Source: Meandrina meandrites (lineage: Eukaryota; Cnidaria; Anthozoa; Scleractinia; Meandrinidae). Taken from it: a stretch of 64,000 nucleotides of DNA. Location of the stretch: assembly GCA_963693305.1 (NCBI GenBank), contig OY855913.1:24114114-24178113 (forward strand). The letters run 5' to 3'. Every line of letters starts with the position of its first letter. Position 1 is the stretch's first letter. The notes beneath the pieces were generated by a model that worked only from the letters and a program-made list of their open reading frames with translations, made no database searches and was not told the origin of the DNA. This document shows positions 28,801 through 40,800 of this stretch, one piece after another. Made by a program: the position numbers and the translations under genes.

Positions 28801-31800
28801 GTATTTTAATTGTAATGCGCATTTGAACATATACACATGGAATTTGCGCATAACAATTTCATAATTATCATTAGATATTAATCTGTAACATTTCTAATAT
28901 ATATATACTTTTTTCCTTTTTAAGCCGGGCTGAATTTTTCTTCGTCACAACCGCCCCCGCAACCGCCTGATAACCGCACTATCCAGAAATTTGTAAAGGA
29001 TTACGTAGACGAGTATGTAGGTGGGTATACTGTGTGATGCCATATGACTTTGTCTTTCGTACAAATCATTGAACGATCGAGTTTTAAGTTTCCAAGAATC
29101 ACCTTCATACCACTACTTTTTTTATTCAAGGTGGGCTTAACTTTTCCTCGTCCCAACTGCAACCACAGCCGTCAGATAACCGCACTATCCAGGAGTTTGT
29201 TGAGGGCTACGTGGATAAGTACTTGGGTGGGTATACAATGGCATACTACAGAGTTTTGTTGCTTATGTTATTCTTCGAACACTATAATTATTTCTTAGAT
29301 ATTTAATTTCCTTATCGCATTTTAGCAGGACTCAATATTTCCTCGTCACAACCACAATCACAGCCGCCTGATAAGCGTACCATCCAGAACGTAGTACAGG
29401 CCTATGTTGATGAATATGTCGGTTAGTATATTACGCCATGCCATAGAATGTGTTAATCTTTCAATAATTTTATAATGTCTAAGATTTCTTCTGTCTTATT
29501 TTCTTATTATTTTAGCTGGACTCAATTTGTCTTCGTCACAGACGCAACCCCAGTCGTCTGATAACCTCACTATCCAGAACTTTGTAAAAGATTATGTAGA
29601 CGAGTATGTAGGTGGGTATACTGTGGCTTGCCACGTGACTGCAGTATTTAAGTTAATGTTTGAGTAGTTAATATTTTGCAATATGATGTCGTTCTTTTAA
29701 GTGAATGTCACTCATGTTTGATTTACATTGTAGGTGGGCTCAATCTTTCCACGTCACAACCACAACCTCAACCACCTGGTAACCGTACTATTCAGAGCTT
29801 TGTAAAGGCTTATGTAGATCAATATGTCGGCACAGGCTTACCAGACTGTGTTTGTGAGGTCACAGCACGCCCCATATAAATATTCAAATTTTCTCGCTAA
29901 TCGCTATTGTAAATATTTAAGCTTCCTAAAATCGGCTTTTACTGCTGTCTATTTGCAATAAAATGAATTAGAAACATTTTCGCAATGTTTAAGTTTGTTT
30001 TTACGCAGTTTTTTTTGATGATTTGAAGCGTGCGAGAGCAGTTCTATGAGTTTAAGTTTTGACTCGTGTATAGAATACTAATATTTACACAAGGCGTGCA
30101 ACTTCCACATCCAAGAATTGGGTACCGCCTCTGGAATGTAGCCCAAAAAATATCTTTCCCCTACTCGCTTTAGTAAGAGCTCCCGGTCCTCGATAGAACA
30201 GTCTTTGAACTATAATCTGGCCAAATTTGAGTCCAATCAGTTCGCGAATAGTTCTTTTAAACCTTGCTGGAATATCAAATTAGGTTGTAAATTTGCCGAT
30301 TTACCATGATAATACCATAATAAGCGCTCAGGAAATTCACTGAATATTTAAATAAATTAATTTCCCAGGCCCGGTTGTCTTCGGCTTTGCTGTCGACATT
30401 TCCGAAGTGTTTCTTTGGGGTGTCCCAGAGGAGGTTTTGTAGTGGGGCACGTTCTGCTTTCTAGGGCGGGCACAGGCAGTAATTTTGACCAATTTTAGCG
30501 AAAATTGCATAAATTGTCCCGACAACTGGTACATATCATGGTAAATCGGCAAATTTACAACCTAATTTGATATTCCAGCAAGGTTTAAAAGAACTATTCG
30601 CGAACTGATTGGACTCAAATTTGGCCAGATTATTGTTCAAAGACTGTTCTATCGAGGACCGGGAGCTCTTACTAAAGCGAGTAGGGGAAAGATATTTTTT
30701 GGACTACATTCCAGAGGCGGTACCCGATTCTTGGATGTGGAAGTTGCACGCCTTGTGTAAATATTAGTATTCTATACACGAGTCAAAACGTAAACTCATA
30801 GAACTGCTCTCGCGCGCTTCAAATCGTCAAAAAAACTGCGTAAAAACAAACTTAAACATTGCGAAAATGTTTCTAATTCATTTTATTGCAAATAGACAGC
30901 AGTAAAAGCCGATTTTAGGAAGCTTAAATATTTACAATAGCGATTAGCGAGAAAATTTGAATATTTATATGGGGAGTGCTGTTACCTCACAAACACAGTC
31001 TGGTAAGCCTGTGATGTCGGTAGGTATACTATGTCGTGTAGTATGATTATGCCATTGAACGCAGGAGTTTTTAATTATATATTTCTATGATTATAACTTT
31101 CGTTGACGTTGCTTCTATGCCCTTTCTATTCAAGGTGGATTTAACTTCTCGTCAAAAACGCCAGATAACCGTACTATCCAGAACTTTGTAAAAGATTACG
31201 TTGATGAATATGTCAGTACGTATATCATAGAATGATCATAGAACCCCCATGTCACTATATTACTACTCTGTAAGGCCAAGTTTATTGTGCAGGGTGATGA
31301 CATTTTTTAATGGATGTCGTTTATCTTTCATTTGCGTTAAAGGTAGATTTAATCTTTCCTCGTCACAACCCCACCGTCAACCGCGTGATAACCGCACTAT
31401 CCAGAACTTAGTAAAGGATTTTGTTGACGATTATATCGGTGGGTACACTGCGTCATATGACTGTGTCGTTTGTATTAGTCCCCTTTAAAAACTATTGTAA
31501 TAAGCACTAAGGATGTCTGCCTAACCTTATTAGCCAATGATGGTTATTTTGGGCAGGCATGTACTTTATTTTATTTTTATTCTTGTCTGTTTTGTAAATT
31601 TAAATTAATTAAGGGTGCAATAAAGTTGTTGTTGTTGTCAATAAGGTTATAATTTCTCAGATAATAAGCATCTTTTCATGTGTATACCGCTCCTTTTCCT
31701 ATTCAAAGTGGACTGAAGTATCTGTTTTTCTTTATTACAGCTGAACTCAACTTTGCCTCGTCACAACTGCAACCACAACTGCCTGATAACAGCACTGTCC

Positions 31801-34800
31801 AGGAATTTGTAAAGGATTATGTAGATGAATACGTTGGTGAGTATTTTTTTTCTAAGATAACATCACTCGTTCTTTTAAATAGATGCCACTTTTGCTTATT
31901 CTTATTCAAGGTGGACTCAATCTTTCCTCGTCACAACCACAACCACAGATGCCCGATAACCGCACTGTACAGAACTTTGTCAAGGATTATGTGGACGAGT
32001 ATGTGGGTGGGTAACTTTTATCATGCAACATGTTTATTTGTTTGATCTCATTTCTGAAACAATGACATGCTTTCACGTAAAAATCTGTTTTATTTTTACT
32101 GGACAAGTTAACAATTCGTTTGGTTATGACGTTCTTTTAAGTAGATCTCCCTTATTTATATTTTACGTTAAAGGTGGACTTAATCTTTCCTCGTCACAAC
32201 CGCAACTACAACCGCGTGATAACCGCACTATCCAGAACTTTGTAAAGGATTATGTGCACGAGTATGTTGGTGGGTATACCACAGATAGCAACGTAAGCGT
32301 GCTATCTGTGCTAATATTAGAATATGTTACTGTGTTTCAAGAGAAGGCATCTTTAAGGTGGATATTTCTCTCTATTCTTCATTCAAGGTGGGCTCAATAT
32401 TACCTCGACACAACTGCAACCACTTCCGCCTGATAACAGCACTATCCTAGATGTTGTTAAAGCCTACGTAGACCAGTTTGTAGGTGAGTATGTTGTAGCT
32501 GTGTTGTTTGTGCCTCTTGGCTATGTTTTTATTCTGTTAACCTTTGTGATACGTTAACATTTACTACGATTAAAACATCTTTTCACTAAGGCGACTTTCT
32601 TTTTTCTTTCATTCAAGGTGGACTTAATTTTTCTTCGTTACAAACGCCAGATAACCGCACTATCCATAACATTGTAAAGGCTTATGTAGATGCGTACGCA
32701 GGTGGGTATGCTGTGGTATAACTGGGACTGTCGTGTTCCTGTTAAGCAAGTTAAGTCTATAGTTTTGTTTTAATTATTAACTCAGATATCCCTTTCTTTT
32801 TTTCTCATTTATAGATGGTCTCAATATTTCCTCGTCTCAAGCTCAATCACAACCGCTTGATAATCGCACTATCCAGAACTTTGTAGAGGCTTATGTGGAT
32901 AACTATACAGGTAAGTATACTGTGGATACCACAGGATTGTGCCGTTTGTTGTTCTTTTTACAACATGATAAGCTCAAAGGCTTCTAATATCTTATTTTCA
33001 TCTTTTTAGCTGGACTCAATCTTTCCACATCACAATCAAAGCCGCTTGATAATCGCACGATCCAGAACTTTGTGAAGGATTATGTTGACGAGTATGTAGG
33101 TGGGTCTACTGTGGCACACAACTGGACAGTGCTTTTTAGTTATTTTGATCTTTGTCCATTTTTTCATTTTCTTAAATTATGACATAATTTCGCTGGATGT
33201 CGCTTTTCTTTAAAGATGGACTCAATTTTACCTCGCTGCAATTGCAACCACAAACGCCTGATAACCGCACTATCCAGAACTTTGTAAAGTCTTACGTAGA
33301 CGAGTATGTAGGTGAGTACACTTTGACCATGTTGTTTGTGTTAACCTGTGAAGACGTTTCACCTTCGCTGGTAATTATGTCACTTTTTCGTTTATTCCTG
33401 TTTGTTTCTTTCCCATTTAAGATGGACTCAATCTTTCCTCGTCTCAGCCGAAACCACAACCGCCTGATAACCGTACTATCAAGAGCTTTGTGAAGGATTA
33501 TGTTGACGAACATATCAGTACGTACAAAAACTGTTTTTTTTGCATGGAAAATATTAGAAAACTATCAGATTATACAGCTGGCAGAAATAAATTGTTTTTC
33601 AAAAGTTTTGCTTTGTAGCGTTTTCATAGCCGAGTTATTACGAAAATAATTATATTGAATCGATGCTAAAATGTTCTTTATGCCTACATATGAGAAAAAA
33701 AATAGCTTTGTAGGATCAACAGTACAGATTTTAGAATTTTAATGGCGTTAGATGAAAACAACCAATTAAAATGATTGTGTAAACCATGGAGTATGTTTAT
33801 ATTTTGTATGGTAATGGCAATGCTTCACCTGGATTTTGCTTTTCACCGGGATCCTTTTCTTCTATTTTTATGTAAGGTGGACTTAATCTTTCCTCGTCAC
33901 AACCGCAGCTACAGCCGCCTGATAACCGCACTATCAAGAGCTTTGTTGAGAAGTTCGTAAACAAATATGTCGGTAAGTATACCGTAGAAAATCGAGGAGC
34001 AACTGTAAAGTTTTTGTTAATCTTTGAAAAAGCAAGCTTATCTCTTTTATGACGATGATTCACATAAATGCTGTTTTTCTATTTTTGTTTAAGGTGGACA
34101 AAACGTTTCTTTGCCACCCCCAGAAAAACCCGATAATGGTACTATCCAGGCCTTTGTTAAGGCTTATGTGAAAAGCTATGTGGGTGCCGGGGGGGTAATT
34201 TCTTGCCAGCTAAAATGTCTGTGTTGTTTGTCTCAGTCTTTGAAGTTTTTTATTTCTTTACGTTATAAAATCTTCGCACTTGGGTCCCACGTCGTTTAGC
34301 TTAGTTTTTTTTATTTCCTTTTGCTTTAGGTGGACTCAATCTTTCTTCGTCACAACCGCAACCTCATAACAGCACAATCCAGAAATTTGTAAAGGATTAT
34401 GTAGATGATTATATCAGTGAGTACACTATAGAAGTCCACATGACTGTATACGTATTATTTGTGTTTATAAGCAACATTATGTTTTCTATAACGAAGATAA
34501 TCTTTCAACTGAAAAGATTTTCTGCCTCCATTTAAGGTGGACTAAACTTTTCCTCGACACAACCACAAGCACCTAATAACCACACTATCCAGACCTTTGT
34601 AAAGGATTACGTCAATAAGTATATAGGTTGGTATACTATGTAAGAGTACCACATTGGCTACGCTTTTTGTATTTATATTTTATAAGATTCACCCTGGATG
34701 TCTCTGTCTGTTTTTCATTCAAGGTGCACTCAATCTTTCCTCGTCACAACTGCCTGAAAACGGCACTATTCAGGACCTTGTTACGGCTTATGTCGATGAA

Positions 34801-37800
34801 TATATCGGTTAGTGTACTGTGGCATGCCGGTGACTGTGCTCTTTATGTCAACAAACAAGTTCATAATTTTTTTTTTGTGATCACATTTGAACAATTTATA
34901 AGTTATAACATCGCTGTGCATCGGTGTCACTTCTTTTCCCGATCACTTTTTCTTGTTTAAGATGGCCTAAACATTACTTCGCCACAACAGCGACCACAAC
35001 CACCTGATAACCGAACTATCCGGAACTTTGTAAAGGATTATGTAGAAGATTATGTGGGTAGGTATACTGTGGCATACCACTTGATAATATTTTTAGGATC
35101 ACATTTGAGTATGTGGGTGGGTATACTGTAGCATATCACTTGAAAGTATTTTTGTGATCACCTTTGAACAATTTTACGGTTTTTAAGTTATCACATCACT
35201 GTTCTTAGATGTCACTTCGATCACTTTTTTTTATTTAAGACGGCCTAAATATTACTTCTTCACAACAGCGACCGCAACCATTTGAAAACCGAACTATCCG
35301 GAACTTTGTAAAGGATTATGTAGATGAACAAATCGGTGAGTATACTGTGAAATGCTACGAGAATTTGTGATTTGTTTGACTAACTTTTGACAAGTTAGCA
35401 TAGACAGTTTTACTAAGGATGTCTGTAATATTAAATGAACACATTTACCAAAGGAGAGAAGTTATGTTGTTAAGACATTAACGTCCTTTGACGATTAAGT
35501 CACTTTTCTGTTAATTAGGGAGTTTAAGAAAACCACAACGGCAACGGCAACGGGAACGTCGCTAAACAAAAGGTTTAATTAGTAGAACAATGGCTGTGCA
35601 CGTGCGTTTTAATTCCTGGTACATTTCTTTGCCGTCCTCTGCAAAATAACAGGGAGTTTAAGAAACCACGACGGCGACGCCGAGGACAACGTCGATTAAA
35701 AAATGAATTATATTTTAGCTACGAATATCGCGATACTCGAAAGTCATTTAGTTTGTTTCTCTTTGTCAAAACTATCTCAAAACTAAATCTGGAACACAGC
35801 GATAAATTCGAAATAGAAATTTAAAAAGTTAGCTGTCGTGGTTCACGTTCTCCAGGCAACGCAGAATTTGGTCATTTCACAACCGCAAACACAGCCGCCT
35901 GATAACCGCACTATCCAGCACTTTGTAAAGAATTATAAGTATGTAGGTGGGTATTATATACTATAACATACCTCAATATTTTGTCATTTGTGTTAATCTT
36001 GTTACATTATCTTCAGTACCTTTCTTTTTCTTTGCAATCAAGGTGAACAAAATTTTTCTTCGTCACAAACGCAACCACGATCGCCTGATAACCGAACTAT
36101 CCAGGCCTTCGTTAAGGCATATGTAGATAAGTATATTGGTGGGTATCCTGTGTCACATGACTGTGTTACATTTGTTGATCTCATTTATTATGAAAAATGT
36201 CTTCCCCTGCACAGGTTACGCTTGAATCAATACAAAAGAGTGCAGTTTACAATTTAGAGTTAAATGCATTTAGTTCTCCCGTACATTTTAAGACTCGCGT
36301 TTGCATTTTTTCCCGTTTTCTTCCTGTAGCTAATGCATAATAGTTGCATATGCGTCGTCTCATGTACATTTCGGGATCATATTTCTATGTTCTCTGCATA
36401 TGCTGTTTCGTGTCTGTTGCATGTACAAATATTTGTACATGACCATCTTGTACTTGCATATATCATCCGTTAACTGTGCATATAATATACTGGTAAGCTA
36501 ACATACTATAAATTATGTATGTTAAAAATGATGTTGATGATGATAATGCGTTTGTTGGATGGATATGCGTATCATTAGCATTTTGTGAATATTAACCTGT
36601 TTTATGGAGTATGGTTTGCATACTATCTGGTCAACTGCATGCTAAACACATAGTATATGTAGTTGGTGTATAAATGCATGTGCATGTTTGCTTCGATTTA
36701 CTTGCATATTGCATGGTGAACTGCATGCTGTTTGCCTCTTCGCATGTGTTTGATTGGCTTAAGGGACGTTGTAAGTGCTGCATGTATAAGTTCCGGTGTA
36801 AGTTGCAGGTTTATGTGCAGGTTTTTGTTTTATTTTATAGAGGTATTGTGCATGATGCATGTACATCTTGATTTAAACCTTTAACTAATGCTTAATGGTG
36901 CATAAACTGCATATTATTTGCCATCATTTTGATTAAAACCAGTATATGTTGCATGTATAAATGCGTGCATGTTATGCATGTTGCATGGTCAATATTTTGT
37001 ATTGAATGTCACGTGCATGATATTTGCATGTTCTTTTTAACTTCATCTATGAAGAAGCATGAATAACTGCATGTGCATGCCGCTGGTTCATATGACGCAT
37101 GTTTCATTGCATGTATGCATGCTTTTGCATGTTTCTTGTGTGTAACCTTTTCTTAGATGGCAGCGATCTGAATGCAAAAATCAACGAGGTGGTTACTTCG
37201 CGCCTGAGAAAAACAGGTGAGTTCATTCTTCGGTCAGCCATCAAAGTGAACAGCTGCAGAAATTTCGAAGGTACTCAGTTTCTGGAAAGAAAATGCATTT
37301 CACGTTTTACGGAAGCAGAAGCAAGACTCCCCTTATTTTTTGTCCAAAGCTGCTAATTTGATTAAGTTACATTCTAACGCCTTTTGCATGCATGTCTCGC
37401 GCTTAAATGCATGTGCCCGTTTAATATATATAGTTGACTTTGACTTAGTCTTATAGACAAATGAATTTCTTTTTTAATCTAAAAAAAAAGGACTGCCGCT
37501 TTCCGACATTTCTATATCCCTTTGCATATGAACCTAGTTGCACGACCTGGCTCACCACAAGTCTTCTATAGCGAAGTTGGTACCTAGAAGTTTATCGTTT
37601 CGATTGGGGAAACTTAGTGGATGTCCGATACAATTCCGGTCGGCGACGATGGAGTCCTAAGGGAGAACTTCTTTTTACGACGTAGGAAGAATAGCACTGG
37701 AAAAAGACTTTCAGAACGCGTAACTCCTGCGGATTCCTATAAAGGCACTGTATTCGTGCCATGTTTGCAGAGCATTCAAAATAGCGGTATAGAAACCGTT

Positions 37801-40800
37801 CACTGGTGTATCACCGACGTAACCGAACTAAATAAACAGTTTTCCTTGTTCAGGACACATATCTTGCTATGCTAAGCCAAGCCATGTTGTGCCAAGCGAT
37901 GCTATGCCATGCCATGCTGTGCCAAGCCAAGCCAAACGTTGCCATGCTCTGCAATGCCAAGCTATGCCAGACAATCCATCCTATGATAATATTATGTGCT
38001 GCTATCCTATACGTATTATAAAATCAAGCATAAAATAATGCAAAAGCCATGCTATGCCATGCCATTCCTTGCCACTTATTAACAATTAATTAAAAGCCAT
38101 GTGCACGCGCATGCCAAAGAAATTGTATAGTAATTTTAATGTAACTATTTTCCATGATATAATCATTCTATTGAACGTATATGATTTAAGAACATATCGT
38201 ACTTAGTTTTTAGCGTGGCTTTCTTATCTGAAATTATGGATTATATCGTAACCGAGTATGTAATTTTAGAACATATTGACTTAGTTTTAAAGTTTATGTA
38301 AGAGCCCTCTGGATACCAGCCTTGCAGCTAAACTGGGCTAGCCTGCTTCAATAAAGTTGACTGACTGACTGACTGACTGACTGACTGACATGCCAAACAA
38401 TGCCAAGCCAAACCAAAGCAGGTCATAGCCAAGCGCTAGCTGGCTATGCATGTCAGGCCGTGCTGCGCAATCACATATGCTATTCTTTCTGTACTATAAA
38501 ATCAGTCTAGCTAATCCTTCGGTCCGTCTTTCTGCCTCGATTTGTCTTTCACTATTTTCCGTGTCTTTGTAAAACTTTGTTCGTAATTGGGTGACCGTAA
38601 CTGGACATATGTCTTTGTCTTGTCACACACAACTAATTTTTTTCCTTTTCTCTATTAATAATGCGGGTAACTGTCAATCGTAAATTGCATTTGAATTCAA
38701 GCTTCTTGATGTTGAAGCATTCCAAAATACGTTGAATTGGAAGTTTCTGTGAATAATTTTGATTCAACCGATTTTGATGTACGAAAATTCTCACTCTTAA
38801 CAGATGTGAAGACAATCCCTGGTCCGCCAGGTCCCCAGGGAATTCAGGGCCCCGCAGGTCCCCCTGGTATTCAAGGCCCTATCGGCCCCCCTGGTGTTCC
38901 GGGGACTTCTGGTCCCGCAGGAGCAGCAGGATCACCAGGCCCCGCAGGATCTGCAGGTTCCCCGGGTGCTAATGGTCTTCCAGGACCTCCCGGTCCCTCG
39001 GGGTCTCGGGGACAGCGCGGTTTACGCGGTCCGCCCGGGCCCCCTGGAAGGCCAGGAACGACATCGACAACAGTGACTCGCCCAAAAGTAGAAGAGCCGG
39101 AGAAAGATAAAAAGGAAACCATGGAAAAAGCACCATCATTTGAAGGATTCTGTAAGTTTTTATACCTTTGCTAAAACTAGTTTTTCTTTTTTTTTTCTAC
39201 CATTTTTGTTCTTAAACACAAAACACAAATGCATGATTTTAAAGAGAGATCATAGTGTGTGGTGAACAGCCTCGCTATTTTCCTGAGATTTCCTGCGCTA
39301 GCGAAACTAACTATTAATTAATTTGCTGTCAAGTGGCAACTGTACGGCACGAAGCTTAATAAGGACTGCTTGCGTTTTACTTATTAGAGACTTCTTGTAT
39401 TTTTATATATCTTTTTATGTATTATACTAGTTACTCTGACGGGGTTATCCTGTATAATTAACAATTATGCACCGTATTGGAGGGTGAATAGTGGTGAACC
39501 GCTTTCACCGACACTGAGGTGAATAATTGTTTTAGTACATCACACAAGCTGAAAGCAAGACATTTTGTTTCTCTTCAGTCAGCTGCTTTGCTAATCACCT
39601 CCGAGTTAACCAATCAGCGCGCCCGGAAAGCACTATTCGCTTGTACTTATTACAAAACGATGAAACCTTTTCATTCTTTTGTTTTTCTTTTAAGCTAAGC
39701 CCAACATTACGACTCCGCCGCCGAAATCGTACCTGGCCTCGAAGGGCGACATGATAATCCTGCAATGCTCTGCTCAAGGAACACCGAAACCGGAAATAAT
39801 CTGGGCGAAAAAGAACAGCGGAAGAGCAGTCATCGGAAGTCAGTTCATTTTGGAAAACGCGCTCCCAGAGGACACTGGGAACTGGACGTGCAGAGCTAGT
39901 AATTTCCTGGGCACTGATACTGCTGACGTTGAAATCGTCATTGCAAGTAAGTGCTTGCAGGCGAGGCTTTAGTCAGAATTTAGGTGTAGACCAGGTTGTT
40001 CAAAGGGTGAGTGAGATTATCACCAAATAAATCAGTAAGGACTGAGTAATATATTTCGTTTTGTCACAAATTAAAAATGTGGAGGACCACTTAATGCTTT
40101 GATGAATTTTCGTGGAACCCTTCTTTACGGATCTCCAAAAGAAAGGGAAGCGTGTACTAGACATTACTCAAAGTATAGAACAAACAAACTTATTTTTATT
40201 ATAATTTCAACCCGTGAGGTATTTTTTAGAAATTCCCGGAAATAAATGTTAAAATAAAATGCTTTTGATGTTCGTAATGGAATGAAATTTGGCAAGATGA
40301 GTAAGAAAGTCTAATTAGAATTCATTGTTTTTTTGGTGGCTTGCATAGGAGGTAATTGTGTTATGTTTGGTATTTGATTCTCTATTTTTTGTAAAATTCA
40401 TCTCTAAAACTACAGTATTTAGCACAATGGAAAAGTAAATGAATTTCATCTTCAATTTGGTTTGATCCACACGTAGGCCAGAGTCTATTATCCCTTGGGA
40501 TTTGATCATAAGGAAGAGAAAACGGCCGACACTTCAGACCACACTTTAAGAGCAAATGCCCACAAAATTCAGTCAATCCACGGCCAGGGTCAAAATTTTG
40601 ATTTCGCTCATATTTTGTCTATAGATAGGCATTACCAAATGAACAAACGTGGTGTAGTTTGTTTTTCCAAAGACCGCTTCAATTTGGCGCAAATCAAGAA
40701 AAACTATTTCTGCTGTCGGCGACTTCAAAACACCCAAAATTTGAGACAAAATCGGCTGCTTGCAAAACTTTGCTTGCATGCAAAAGGCATGGAATTTGGG

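Larger units (their letters stand above)
23659..36138 (+). repeat. Tandem array of 47 homologous phase 1-1 mini-exons
   Basis: Each unit is an acceptor (usually TTCAAG or TTTTAG), an exon of 81-102 bp, and a donor G|GTGGGT, G|GTTAGT, G|GTAGGT or G|GTAAGT, separated by introns of about 75-400 bp. The consensus peptide is [G/A/D][14 protein letters not shown] followed by [18 protein letters not shown]: a Gly/Asn/Ser start, a Gln-Pro linker of variable length, then an amphipathic helix with hydrophobic residues at i and i+4. All 44 intact units are open and in phase 1 at both ends. Units 11, 27 and 46 are damaged. Units are numbered 1-47 below. Confidence 0.93.

Noticed and set aside
23659..36138. 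Regular repeat-spacer pattern that could suggest a CRISPR-like array
   Set aside because: The repeats are coding, phase-conserved exons with splice sites, and the spacers are AT-rich introns that are themselves partly homologous. The genome is eukaryotic.
38804..39151. Fibrillar collagen gene
   Set aside because: Only 27 triplets, no C-propeptide, and the exon phases tie it to the type II membrane protein.
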